Shown here: positions 15,441 to 24,421 of the stretch, in pieces | Layout of the letters: every line of letters starts with the position of its first letter | Position numbering within the stretch: position 1 is the stretch's first letter | Origin: Sideroxydans sp. CL21 | GTDB taxonomy: Bacteria; Pseudomonadota; Gammaproteobacteria; Burkholderiales; Gallionellaceae | Length of the DNA stretch: 64,000 nucleotides | Direction: 5' to 3' | NCBI RefSeq assembly: GCF_902459525.1 | Contig: NZ_LR699166.1 | Location: forward strand, 1,810,501-1,874,500 | The notes under the pieces: generated by a model | Seen by the model: the letters and a program-made list of their open reading frames with translations, nothing else | Told to the model about the DNA's origin: nothing | Databases searched by the model: none | Translations under genes and position numbers: made by a program

Positions 15441-18086
15441 TCAAGATATCCCCAGCGACCTCTCCACAATCTCAAACACATCGCGCGACAGTCCCTTATG
15501 GTTGCGTAGCATTTCCAGTGCGGCGCGGGCGTGTGTCTGGCGAGCGGAATCGAACCTGCGCCAGCGGTCGAAACAGCGTGCCAGACGCGCCGCGACTTGG
15601 GGGTTGATGCCGTCGAGCTTGCGTGTTTGTTCGGCCAGGAAGCGGTAACCGCTGCCGTCGGCGGCGTGGAAGCGCACATGGTTGCTGCCAAAGGCGCGCA
15701 GCAGGGCGTAGACCTTGTTCGGGTTGCGCAGATCGAAGGCGGGATGTGCGACCAGCCGTTCGACTTCCACCAGCGTGCCGGGGCGGCGGCTGGTGGACTG
15801 CACCTGCAGCCATTTGTCGATCACCAGCGCCTCGTCTTTCCAGCGCGCATAGAACGCAGCCATCGCCTGCACGCGTTCTTCGCCTTCGCTCTGTGCCAGC
15901 ACACTCAACGCGGCGAACTGGTCGGTCATGTTGTCAGCCGTATCGAACTGCTTCTTCGCCAGTGCGCGCGTCTCTGCGCTGTCCGTTTCGCACAAATAGC
16001 CGAGACATACATTGCGCAAGGCGCGGCGGGCGGCATCCTGCGAATCGGGCCGATAGATGCCAGTTGGCGCAAGCGACTCATAGCAGGCCCTGAATTCTGC
16101 ACCGAGTTGTTCTGCGAGGTGGCGGCGCAGGCCGTTGCGGGCGGCGTGCAGGGCGTCGGGATCGACTACGTCCAATTGCTCCGCCAAGGTTGCCTCGCCG
16201 GGTAGTGTCAACGCTTCAGCGGCGAAGGCTGGGTCGGTGGCGGATTCGGCCAGTACTCGCGCCGCCGCTTTGGCGAAGTCTGCCGACCAGCTTGGCGTGC
16301 GGCCCGCGCTGATGGCGGCGGTGGCTCCAATGATCAGCTGGCTGGCGAGTCGTTGGCCGGCTTCGCAGCGATTGAATGGATCGCGGTCATGCGCCAGCAA
16401 GTGGGCGAGTTCTGCTGCCGAATAATCGAACCCGAGTACGACCGGTGCCGAGAAATCGCGCAGCAGCGAGGGCGCGGGTGCAACGGAAACTTTTTCAAAG
16501 ACGAATTCCTGCGATGCGGTTTGCAGCGACAGCACGCGCTCGGTGGGCATGTTGCTGTCGACGGCCATATGCAAGGGCAGGTCTTCTCCGTTTGGGCCCA
16601 CCAGCCCCACGGTGACGGGGATGTGGAACGGCTGTTTCTCTGGCTGGCCGGGCGTGGCGGCGCAGGACTGGCTCAGGCGCAACACGTAGCGTTGCTTTGC
16701 CGCATCGTAACTGCCGGTGGCGCGCACGTGCGGCAAACCTGCCTGGTCGTACCAGCGCATGAACTGCTTCAGGTCGACGCCGGACGCATCGGCCATGGCG
16801 GCGACAAAGTCGTCGCAAGTCACGGCCTGGCCATCGTGACGCTTGAAGTAAAGATCCATGCCGCGACGGAAGGCGGGCTTGCCAATCAGGGTCTGGATCA
16901 TGCGCACCACCTCGGCACCTTTTTGATAGACCGTGGCGGTATAGAAGTTGTTGATCTCGATATACGACGCAGGCCGCACCGGATGCACCATGGGGCCGTT
17001 ATCTTCGGGGAATTGCGAGGCTCGCAGGCCGCGCACTTCGCGGATGCGCGCCACCGAGCGGTTATGCACATCGGCGCCGAATTGCTGGTCGCGGAAGACG
17101 GTCAGTCCTTCCTTGAGCGAGAGCTGGAACCAGTCGCGGCAGGTCACGCGGTTGCCGGTCCAGTTGTGGAAATACTCATGCGCCACCACGCGGTCGATGT
17201 TTTCGTAATCGACATCGGTGGCAACGTCCGGCCGGGCCAGCACGTACTTGGTGTTGAAGATGTTCAGCCCCTTGTTCTCCATCGCCCCCATGTTGAAGTC
17301 GCCCACCGCCACGATCATGTAAATGTCGAGATCGCATTCCAGACCGAAGGTCTGCTCGTCCCATTGCATGGCCTTCTTGAGTGCGGACATGGCGTGTTCG
17401 CATTGGTCGAGCTTGCCGTGCTCGACGTAGATCGCCAGCTTCACGTCGCGGCCCGACAGGGTGCGATAGCTGTCGCTCAGCACATCGAGCTTGGCGGCCA
17501 CCACCGCGAACAGGTAGCAAGGCTTGGGGAAGGGGTCTTGCCACCTGGCCCAGTGACGGCCGCCAGCTTCGTCGCCGCTGGCCACCGGATTGCCGTTGGC
17601 CAGCAACTGCGGCAACGCCGCCTTGTCGGCATGCAGCGTAACGGTGTAGCGCGACATGACATCCGGCCTGTCCTGGAACCAGGTAATGCGGCGAAAGCCC
17701 TGCGCTTCGCACTGGGTGAAATAGCCGTTGGCCGAGCGGTAGAGACCGGACAGGCGCGTGTTGCCATCGGGGTGGATGCGCGTCCGCGTTTCCAGGCGGA
17801 AGGCATCGGGAAGGGCAGCCAGCGTCAACCGGTCCGGGCTCAAACGATAACGATCGGCGGCCAGCTCCACGCCGTCGAGGCTGATGCCAAGCAATTCCAG
17901 TTCCTCGCCGTCCAGCACCAACGGCGCATCTGGCGTGTGTGCCGCCGGATTGCGGCGCACCGCCAACTGCGCAGTCACAATGGCTTCGCCGCTGCGGAAA
18001 TCGATGTCGACATCGACGGTGTCGATCAGGAAGGGGGGCGGGGTGTAGTCGGCCAGGAGTGTGGTATGGGGAGTATGTTGGGTCAT
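15441..18086 (-). CDS. pepN: Aminopeptidase N (M1 metallopeptidase)
   Basis: 881 residues, the normal length. It removes N-terminal amino acids from peptides in the cytoplasm. The substrate-binding GAMENKG motif and the zinc site HEYFHNWTGNR (HExxH, with the third ligand Glu in SLKEGLTVFRDQQF about 18 residues later) are intact. The C-terminal helical domain of E. coli-type PepN follows. It is monocistronic and starts at ATG 18086. Confidence 0.96.
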   Translation of the reverse strand: MTQHTPHTTLLADYTPPPFLIDTVDVDIDFRSGEAIVTAQLAVRRNPAAHTPDAPLVLDGEELELLGISLDGVELAADRYRLSPDRLTLAALPDAFRLETRTRIHPDGNTRLSGLYRSANGYFTQCEAQGFRRITWFQDRPDVMSRYTVTLHADKAALPQLLANGNPVASGDEAGGRHWARWQDPFPKPCYLFAVVAAKLDVLSDSYRTLSGRDVKLAIYVEHGKLDQCEHAMSALKKAMQWDEQTFGLECDLDIYMIVAVGDFNMGAMENKGLNIFNTKYVLARPDVATDVDYENIDRVVAHEYFHNWTGNRVTCRDWFQLSLKEGLTVFRDQQFGADVHNRSVARIREVRGLRASQFPEDNGPMVHPVRPASYIEINNFYTATVYQKGAEVVRMIQTLIGKPAFRRGMDLYFKRHDGQAVTCDDFVAAMADASGVDLKQFMRWYDQAGLPHVRATGSYDAAKQRYVLRLSQSCAATPGQPEKQPFHIPVTVGLVGPNGEDLPLHMAVDSNMPTERVLSLQTASQEFVFEKVSVAPAPSLLRDFSAPVVLGFDYSAAELAHLLAHDRDPFNRCEAGQRLASQLIIGATAAISAGRTPSWSADFAKAAARVLAESATDPAFAAEALTLPGEATLAEQLDVVDPDALHAARNGLRRHLAEQLGAEFRACYESLAPTGIYRPDSQDAARRALRNVCLGYLCETDSAETRALAKKQFDTADNMTDQFAALSVLAQSEGEERVQAMAAFYARWKDEALVIDKWLQVQSTSRRPGTLVEVERLVAHPAFDLRNPNKVYALLRAFGSNHVRFHAADGSGYRFLAEQTRKLDGINPQVAARLARCFDRWRRFDSARQTHARAALEMLRNHKGLSRDVFEIVERSLGIS

Positions 18087-18258
18087 GATGGGTTTACTTT
18101 ACGGGAATGGGCGTAGTGTGACAGCAAAGCGCGGTGCAAGCCATCCTGGGCGAGCTGCAGCAGGGAATATTGCACTCCGTCACGCGGCATCAATTCAGGG
18201 ATTGTCATGAGACCATTAAAAGACTATATTCGGTTCGAGTAATTCAAGGGATGAAATC

Positions 18259-18561
18259 ATGCGCTCAACCAACATCAAACCCATCAGCTATCTCAAGGCC
18301 AATGCAGCCGAGGTGCTAAAAGAACTGACCGAAAAACGCGAGCCCTATCTGATCACCCAAAATGGCGAAGCCAGGGCCGTCATGCAAGACATTGCTTCCT
18401 ACGAAAACACCCAGGAAACGCTGGCATTGCTCAAGATACTGGCACTGGGCAAACAGGAGATCGAAGCAGGCAAAGTCACCCCGGTGGCCGAAGTGGTGCG
18501 TCGTCTTAAGGCCAAAAATAATCCTTCCGTTCGTGGTGCACCCGCAAGGGGTAGGCCGTGA
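18259..18561 (+). CDS. YefM/Phd-type antitoxin
   Basis: 100 residues. The N-terminal half (STNIKPISYLKANAAEVLKEL..REPYLITQNGEARAVM) is the Phd/YefM DNA-binding and dimerisation fold; the C-terminal half should wrap the toxin. The last about 12 residues (NPSVRGAPARGRP) are encoded by the start of an inserted REP-like repeat, so the original stop was probably lost and the tail is recent. It precedes the ParE-type toxin gene by 67 bases. Autorepression of the pair is expected from the family. Confidence 0.85.
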   Translation: MRSTNIKPISYLKANAAEVLKELTEKREPYLITQNGEARAVMQDIASYENTQETLALLKILALGKQEIEAGKVTPVAEVVRRLKAKNNPSVRGAPARGRP

Positions 18562-18618
18562 CTGTAAGGGGCATGTGCCCCAACAGCACACGCACAGCCT
18601 GTCGAACCATGAATGGAA
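18526..18618. repeat. REP-like repeat between antitoxin and toxin
   Basis: CCGTTCGTGGTG (18526) and CCTGTCGAACCATGAATGG (18600) match the contiguous copy at 23990-24021, with about 60 extra bases between the halves here. It occupies the whole gap between the two genes and supplies the antitoxin's C-terminal codons. Confidence 0.6.
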
Positions 18619-18628
18619 GTCGTTCAAT

Positions 18629-18955
18629 ATGAATTTCAAGGTTCTGCTCACCCAAGGTGCAGAGCGTGATCTGGAGAGCATCTACGACTACATCGCCGAG
18701 CACGACAGCCAGAAAAACGCAGACTTCGTGCTGGATAAGCTCCTGGAAGTTGTCGAAACACTGTCCACTTTTCCCGAGCGCGGCACCCACCCAAAAGAAC
18801 TGCTCGCGCTGGGTATCCGCGAATACCGCCAGGTACATTTCAAACCCTACCGCCTCATCTACCGGGTGACCGGCAAACAGGTAATCATCTACATCATTGC
18901 CGACGGACGGCGCGACATGCAGGCACTGTTGTCGCGCAGGATGCTGGGCGTATAG
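18629..18955 (+). CDS. ParE/RelE-superfamily toxin
   Basis: 108 residues. The fold signature AERDLESIYDYIAEHDS, then FPERGTHPKEL, FKPYRLIYRVTGKQVIIYIIADGRRDMQALL is typical of the ParE/RelE plasmid-stabilisation family. Family members either poison gyrase (ParE) or cut mRNA on the ribosome (RelE); sequence reading alone cannot tell which, though the YDYIAEHDS helix hairpin favours ParE. It is paired with the antitoxin immediately upstream. The two genes normally touch or overlap; here a repeat separates them. Confidence 0.85.
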   Translation: MNFKVLLTQGAERDLESIYDYIAEHDSQKNADFVLDKLLEVVETLSTFPERGTHPKELLALGIREYRQVHFKPYRLIYRVTGKQVIIYIIADGRRDMQALLSRRMLGV

Positions 18956-19294
18956 CCAGCCTGGAGTCGAGAGGTCTATATAATATTCTTGCTGGTGGTA
19001 AAGAGTTGCCGTGGCTGATAGATTGCGCGGGATTAAACGGCGTCTGGAAGGGGGCGATGGGGCAGGTGGAAAAATATTGCGAACCCGACCCCATTAATTC
19101 ACTCACCACCCGTCGAAACGCCCCCATCTCATACCTACACCTGTGATGGCCTAACTTACTGCTCGCAAATGCACTCCTGCGAAGAAGCAACATTTTTCCT
19201 GCGCAACTGTCCAGGCGTGAAGATGGATGTAAACCACGATGGTGTGCCGTGCGAAACGCAATGGTGCAAATAGCGCTCTAAAATTAATTTCATT

Positions 19295-19540
19295 TGTTAA
19301 GAAAACGTCAAACTTTATTCTGCAGGTCATTGCAACAAACAACCCATTTCGAGAATCATATCCCCTGAAGACGCCTGTCTTTACTGGGCTGCAGACGAAT
19401 TCAAATATCAAGATAAATTGTTGGGGCGGAATAGTTCAGCTGTGACTGAAGCAAGTGATCTATATCTTTTGGCATATATGCTTGAGGGTTCTTTGCTGCT
19501 AATCTTCGGCGCAGTAAATGGAAAGCAATGCGGGGGGTAG
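19295..19540 (+). repeat. Interspersed promoter-like repeat, copy C (includes site 4)
   Basis: This is the fullest copy. It has CCCCTGAAGACGCCTGTCTT at 19362, CTGTGACTGAAGCAAGTGATC, the box CTATATCTTTTGGCATATATG at 19460 and GCTAATCTTCGGCGCAG at 19498. The perfect palindrome GCATATATGC is present in this copy and in copy A. It lies about 80 bases upstream of the 107-residue gene of the DUF5343/HEPN cluster. The rest of 18956-19622 holds a short partial copy (GGTCTATATAATATT, 18972) and nothing else recognised. Confidence 0.65.
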
Positions 19541-19622
19541 GCGTGGGTGGGGAAAACAATTCGACCCAGCCCCCTTTAATTTCTGACGACCCACATAATT
19601 TACGATCAATGAGGAGAACTCC

Positions 19623-19946
19623 GTGAAACGCTCAGAACGTGCTATGCAAGTTTGGCAAATTCTTATAGCAGCAGCTCACAATCGACAGTCACTTACTTAC
19701 ACACATGTCGCCAATCACCTTGAGTTTGAAGGGGCAGGTGTGTTATCTCAAATCCTCGACAGAATCATGAGGTACTGCGATACCAATGAGTTGCCCCCCC
19801 TGACTTGTATAGTCGTTAACCAGGAAACAGGCATCCCGGGTTCCGGACTTTCTACGGTTCAAGATTTACCGCGCGATAGAGAGGCCGTATACAACAAAAA
19901 CTGGTTCGCATTGTATCCAGTTCAAATAGGTGACTTTGAGTCGTAA
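19623..19946 (+). CDS. Conserved hypothetical protein next to DUF5343/HEPN genes
   Basis: 107 residues, GTG start with AGGAGA upstream. The sequence (RAMQVWQILIAAAHNRQSLTYTHVANHLEF..., LPPLTCIVVNQETGIPGSG) resembles a family of small proteins, common beside restriction and other accessory genes, that has a winged-helix-like N-terminus. I know of no assigned function. It is 139 bases upstream of the DUF5343 gene and, with repeat copy C before it, may be the first gene of the cluster. Confidence 0.6.
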   Translation: MKRSERAMQVWQILIAAAHNRQSLTYTHVANHLEFEGAGVLSQILDRIMRYCDTNELPPLTCIVVNQETGIPGSGLSTVQDLPRDREAVYNKNWFALYPVQIGDFES

Positions 19947-20085
19947 GTCTCAACGGGACTAAAGAATACACTCGGGGATACCGGTGTCGAATTACTTTAG
20001 ACATTGGATGAGTTGAAAAGGAAGTCGACTTCGGTAACTTTAGTCAAATAAATTCATTCATTCATGCATTCATAAGGAGAGTACC

Positions 20086-20712
20086 TTGCTTACCAATCGA
20101 TACATGACGAGTGTCAAGAATCTCCCAACGATCTTCAACAAGATCGTCGAAGGTACTGCGCCTGACAAGTTCACAGTGGCCCATCTTAAAAGTATCGGTT
20201 TCAAGAGCAGTAACGATCAAGGCGTTATACCACTCTTAAAAGACCTAGGATTTCTATCTGCAGATGGTGCTCCAACTCAGAGATATCACGCATACCGCGA
20301 TCGATCAAACTCAAAAATTGTCCTTGGTGAGGCATTGCATGAGGCATATGGAGATCTTTTTCATGTAAACGAAAAACCCACTGAGTCGGATAGAACGGCA
20401 ATAGAAGGTAAGTTCAAATCAGTGCACAACACAACAGATCGTGTTTCAAAAGAGCAAGCAAAGACTTTTTATGCGCTTTTGGACATTTCTGACATTGACT
20501 CTAAACACACTGTAAAGGTTACTCAAAAGAAGGCAGAAGAAAAAGCCGAACCTAAGGATAGGACTACGACAGAAAGGTACGACGAAAAAATTCCTCCGTA
20601 TGCATTCGGAGGCCTCAGATACAACATCGAAATACATCTGCCGGCCACGAAAGATCCAGAAGTCTATAACGCCATTTTCAAGTCGCTAAAGGAGCATCTC
20701 CTTGAAAATTAG
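20086..20712 (+). CDS. DUF5343-family protein
   Basis: 208 residues starting at a TTG with AAGGAG eight bases upstream. The N-terminal part (FNKIVEGTAPDKFTVAHLKSIGFKSSNDQGVIPLLKDLGFLSADGAPTQRYHAYRD) is the DUF5343 signature, which looks like a winged-helix DNA-binding fold. A charged Lys/Glu linker (about 145-170) and a C-terminal strand-helix unit (YNIEIHLPATKDPEVYNAIFKSLKEHL) follow. It overlaps the HEPN gene by 11 bases, so the products are made together. It could be the regulator or antitoxin partner of the HEPN protein; this is inference. Confidence 0.75.
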   Translation: MLTNRYMTSVKNLPTIFNKIVEGTAPDKFTVAHLKSIGFKSSNDQGVIPLLKDLGFLSADGAPTQRYHAYRDRSNSKIVLGEALHEAYGDLFHVNEKPTESDRTAIEGKFKSVHNTTDRVSKEQAKTFYALLDISDIDSKHTVKVTQKKAEEKAEPKDRTTTERYDEKIPPYAFGGLRYNIEIHLPATKDPEVYNAIFKSLKEHLLEN

Positions 20713-21292
20713 CAAACCACAAGTAAGAGATTGGCTTTTCCGAGGACTAATGTTTGAAGCTGATGCCGAGCGATTTCGAGCTGCCGGCATCCGCGTTGGT
20801 GCCGATTTATTTGAGGCAGAGCGCAATTTGCTTGAAGAGACGCTAAGTCCATTTAGCATTGATATGCGTAACGAGGCGCTGGAGATGGGGCGCCTTTATA
20901 CTTTGCTCTATTGTTTTGAAAACTCTGTTAGGAATCTCGTAAGAGAACGACTCCAAGAAACCTATGGTAGTAATTGGTGGGAAGACAAAGTACCCAAGAA
21001 GATAAAAGAGTTCGCGCTTGGAAGACAAAAGGACGCAATAGAAAACTCTTGGCTGGAAGGGCAAAAGCGCGACCTACTTGGTTTTATTCAGTTCGGACAT
21101 TTAGCCGATATTATTATTGCTAATTGGGATGACTTCTCGGATCTTGTCCCAACTCAACATTGGATCAAACAGCGTATGGATGAACTTGAGCAGGCTAGAA
21201 ATTACGTGGCTCACAATAGGCTGCTATTACCCGCAGAGTTTCAACGAATAGAGATGTATGTTAACGATTGGAACAGAATGGTTGGCCTGTAG
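20702..21292 (+). CDS. Swt1-type HEPN domain protein, probable RNase
   Basis: 196 residues, TTG start with AAGGAG upstream. The fold is all-helical. The late segment contains ARNYVAHNRLLL, an R-x4-H motif (about R166/H171) that is the catalytic signature of HEPN ribonucleases. The stretch ENSVRNLVRERLQETYGSNWWEDKVPKKI is typical of the Swt1-like HEPN group. In known systems HEPN RNases act as toxins or abortive-infection effectors held in check by a partner. Here the partner candidate is the overlapping DUF5343 protein. A terminator follows at 21393. Confidence 0.75.
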   Translation: MKISKPQVRDWLFRGLMFEADAERFRAAGIRVGADLFEAERNLLEETLSPFSIDMRNEALEMGRLYTLLYCFENSVRNLVRERLQETYGSNWWEDKVPKKIKEFALGRQKDAIENSWLEGQKRDLLGFIQFGHLADIIIANWDDFSDLVPTQHWIKQRMDELEQARNYVAHNRLLLPAEFQRIEMYVNDWNRMVGL

Positions 21293-21392
21293 TTGTGCAA
21301 ACAGGGTCAGCGTCGAAATAGTTTTCGACGAGAATATTCTTCCTGTCGCTCGTTCATCTTGGCATAATCCGCCCCTCGTAAATTTCACCCAT

Positions 21393-21419
21393 AGCCCTCT
21401 GCACTCCGAGGGCTTTTTA
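21393..21419 (+). terminator. Intrinsic terminator after the HEPN gene
   Basis: AGCCCTC and GAGGGCT form a seven-pair stem with an eight-base loop, followed by TTTTT. It closes the DUF5343/HEPN unit before tex. Confidence 0.8.
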
Positions 21420-21443
21420 ATCCAGTAACTCGTAAACCAATCC

Positions 21444-23978
21444 ATGCTTCCTTCAATCGAACAACGCCTTGCCGCCGAGATCGCGGCCAAACCTGCTCAA
21501 ATCGCTACTGCCATTGCCTTGCTGGACGAGGGGGCGACCGTTCCCTTTATCTCGCGCTATCGCAAAGAGGCGACGGGCGGCCTGGACGATACGCAGCTGC
21601 GTTTGCTGGAAGACCGGCTGCGTTATCTGCGCGAGCTGGAAGAGCGGCGCGCGGCCATCATTGCCTCGATCACCGAGCAGTGCAAGATGACGCCGGAGTT
21701 GTTGAAGGCGGTTTCGCTGGCCACGGACAAGACGCATCTGGAAGATTTGTATCTGCCGTACAAGCCGAAGCGCCGTACCAAGGCGCAGATCGCGCTGGAG
21801 GCGGGGCTGGAGCCGTTGGCGGATGCGTTGCTCGCGAACACGACGCTGAATCCGGAAGAGGAGGCGGCCAAGTATCTGCGCGATCCGTTCACCAGCGAGG
21901 CGGGCGATGCCAACCCCGGCGTGGCAGATACCAAGGCGGCGCTGGATGGCGCGCGGCAGATACTGATGGAGCGCTTTGCCGAGGATGCAGTTTTGCTGCA
22001 ATCGCTGCGCGAATACGTGCAGGAGCACGGCGTGGTGCAGTCCAAGGTGCTCGAAGGCAAGAACGACGCGGCGGAAAAGTATGCCGACTATTTCGATTAT
22101 TCCGAATCCATCAACACCATTCCTTCGCACCGCGCGCTGGCGGTGTTGCGCGGTCGCCGCGAAGAGATGCTGGATGTGCAGCTGCGCCTGGATAGCGAAG
22201 AAGAGAAGCCGACCTGGGCTTCGCCGCACAACCCGTGCGAGATGCGCATTGCCAGCCGTTTCAACATCAAGGACATGAACCGACCGGCCGACCGCTGGCT
22301 GATGGATACCGCGCGCTGGACCTGGCGCGTGAAGAGCTTCATGCATCTGGAATCGGAACTGATGGGCGCGCTGCGCACCAAGGCCGAGACCGAGGCCATC
22401 AACGTGTTCGCGCGCAACCTGAAAGCGCTGCTGCTGGCCGCACCCGCCGGGCCGCGCGTGACCATGGGGCTGGACCCCGGCATCCGCACCGGCGTGAAAG
22501 TGGCGGTGGTGGACGAGACCGGCAAGGTGGTGGATACCGCCACCATCTATCCGCACCAGCCGCGGAATGATTGGGATGGGTCGCTGCACACGCTGTCGCA
22601 GTTGGCGAAGAAGCATAGGGTGACGTTGATTGCGATTGGGAATGGGACGGCTTCGCGGGAGACGGATAAGTTGGCGCATGAGCTGATCAAGATGTGCGGG
22701 AGCGCCGACGCTTCATCAGGCCGTCATTCCGGCGAAGGCCGGAATCCAGCAATCAAGACGGGCTGCGAAGCAGACAACACCAAAGACGTTGTCCCCCTTG
22801 CAGGGGGAGCTGTTAATCAACTGGATTCCGGCCTTCGCCGGAATGACGGGCTTCCTGAATCCGGTTTGAAGATGACCAGCATCGTTGTTTCTGAAGCTGG
22901 GGCGTCGGTATATTCCGCCTCCGAATTCGCCTCCAAGGAATTGCCGGAACTGGATGTCAGCTTGCGCGGGGCAGTGTCCATCGCGCGCCGCCTGCAGGAC
23001 CCGCTGGCCGAGCTGGTGAAGATCGATCCCAAGTCGATTGGTGTTGGCCAATACCAGCACGACGTGAGCCAGTTCCAGTTGGCGCGTTCGCTGGATGCGG
23101 TGGTGGAAGATTGCGTCAACGCCGTGGGTGTGGACGTGAACACGGCGTCGGTGCCTTTGCTGGCGCGCGTTTCCGGCTTGAGTAGCAGCGTGGCGCAGGC
23201 CATCGTGAACCAGCGCGACCTGAAAGGCCGCTTCAGCAGCCGTGCCGAACTGCGCGAAGTGCCTCGTCTGGGCGACAAGACCTTCGAGCAGGCGGCTGGC
23301 TTTTTGCGCATCATGGGCGGCAACGATCCGCTTGATACCTCCTCCGTTCACCCCGAATCGTATCCGCTGGTGCAGCGCATCCTGGCCGACATCAAGCAGG
23401 ACATCAAAGCCGTGATCGGCAACAGCAACCTGCTGAAGTCGCTCAGTCCTTCCAAATATCAGGACGAGAAGTTCGGCATCCCCACCATCAGCGACATCCT
23501 CAAGGAACTCGAAAAACCCGGCCGCGACCCGCGCCCCGAATTCGTCGCTGCAGTTTTCAAGGAAGGCGTGGAAGCATTGTCCGATTTGAAGCCGGACATG
23601 ATCCTGGAAGGCGTGGTTACCAACGTGGCCGCGTTCGGCGCGTTCGTGGATATCGGCGTGCATCAGGATGGGCTGGTGCATATCTCGGCGCTGTCGAATA
23701 ACTTCGTCAAGGATCCGCACACCGTGGTCAAGGCCGGGCAGATCGTGAAGGTGAAAGTGCTGGAAGTGGACGAGAAACGCAAGCGGATTGCGCTGACGAT
23801 GCGGTTGACGGACGCGGCGGCTCAGGCGGGCGGCAACAAGCCTGAAGCATCGGGACAACGCGAGCCGCGAGACAATCGCGGGCAGGGTAAACCTTCTGGC
23901 AAGCCTGCCAACCGTGCTCCGGCGCAAGCCCCGATGGGCGGAGCGATGGCGGCGGCGTTTGCGAAACTGAAGGGTTAA
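21444..23978 (+). CDS. tex: Tex transcription accessory protein with inserted repeat segment
   Basis: 844 residues, against about 770 in E. coli. Visible parts are the N-terminal helix-turn-helix/YqgF-like core ([24 protein letters not shown]), helix-hairpin-helix modules ([20 protein letters not shown]) and a C-terminal S1 RNA-binding domain ([32 protein letters not shown]). Tex binds nucleic acid and acts in transcription and stress tolerance. Between LAHELIKM and [17 protein letters not shown], where relatives have a short linker, about 50 extra residues are encoded by an inverted-repeat element (22723-22847) that keeps the frame open. The protein may still fold, as the insert lies in a loop. 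Confidence 0.93.
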   Translation: MLPSIEQRLAAEIAAKPAQIATAIALLDEGATVPFISRYRKEATGGLDDTQLRLLEDRLRYLRELEERRAAIIASITEQCKMTPELLKAVSLATDKTHLEDLYLPYKPKRRTKAQIALEAGLEPLADALLANTTLNPEEEAAKYLRDPFTSEAGDANPGVADTKAALDGARQILMERFAEDAVLLQSLREYVQEHGVVQSKVLEGKNDAAEKYADYFDYSESINTIPSHRALAVLRGRREEMLDVQLRLDSEEEKPTWASPHNPCEMRIASRFNIKDMNRPADRWLMDTARWTWRVKSFMHLESELMGALRTKAETEAINVFARNLKALLLAAPAGPRVTMGLDPGIRTGVKVAVVDETGKVVDTATIYPHQPRNDWDGSLHTLSQLAKKHRVTLIAIGNGTASRETDKLAHELIKMCGSADASSGRHSGEGRNPAIKTGCEADNTKDVVPLAGGAVNQLDSGLRRNDGLPESGLKMTSIVVSEAGASVYSASEFASKELPELDVSLRGAVSIARRLQDPLAELVKIDPKSIGVGQYQHDVSQFQLARSLDAVVEDCVNAVGVDVNTASVPLLARVSGLSSSVAQAIVNQRDLKGRFSSRAELREVPRLGDKTFEQAAGFLRIMGGNDPLDTSSVHPESYPLVQRILADIKQDIKAVIGNSNLLKSLSPSKYQDEKFGIPTISDILKELEKPGRDPRPEFVAAVFKEGVEALSDLKPDMILEGVVTNVAAFGAFVDIGVHQDGLVHISALSNNFVKDPHTVVKAGQIVKVKVLEVDEKRKRIALTMRLTDAAAQAGGNKPEASGQREPRDNRGQGKPSGKPANRAPAQAPMGGAMAAAFAKLKG
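22723..22847. repeat. Inverted-repeat element inserted in tex
   Basis: Two perfectly complementary 27-base arms (22723-22749, starting GTCATTCCGGCG, and 22821-22847, ending GCCGGAATGAC) flank 71 bases. Each arm also contains its own small hairpin (CCGGCGAAGGCCGG). Such arms are familiar as intergenic repeats in proteobacteria; here the unit is inside a gene. Confidence 0.85.
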
Positions 23979-23986
23979 TAAAAAAC

Positions 23987-24172
23987 ATCCGTTCGTGGTG
24001 AGCTTGTCGAACCATGAATGGATAGCAGTCAGGGTGAATGTCCATCGGTCTGAGCGCCGTTCAACCCTTCGACAGGCTCAGGGCGAACGGAGAGATGTTG
24101 TGGTTAGGCTGCGGGATGAAAACGACCATGGTCTGAGCGCCGTTCCTTCCTTCGACCGGCTCAGGACGAACG
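23987..24172. repeat. Cluster of three REP-like units
   Basis: One unit reads CCGTTCGTGGTGAGCTTGTC (from 23990). Two direct units in the opposite orientation (from about 24047 and 24131) share GTCTGAGCGCCGTTC followed by CTTCGAC(A/C)GGCTCAG and end in CGAACGG. They fill most of the gap after tex; 24173-24421 shows nothing else, apart from the region that must hold the desaturase promoter. Confidence 0.7.
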
Positions 24173-24421
24173 GGATTGGGGGCTTAGGTATTTGTGAAAT
24201 GGACAGTCCAATAATCAGTGAGTTAACCAACTTTCTTGCCAAACTTCTGGTACTGAATTCAACCCATTCGAGTTCCCTGAATAAACAAAATAAATGAATA
24301 GACAGGAAATTTAGTCAGGCATACGATGTTGGTACGTTTCACCATTTAATCTATTCGCCGCTGCCTCTCCGAGGATCTTGTAGTCAGCAACGTGCGGAGT
24401 TTTTGCAAAGGCAGCATCAAT

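Noticed and set aside
16353-18116. 587-codon frame antisense to pepN
   Set aside because: A codon-bias shadow of pepN; no ribosome site and no family.
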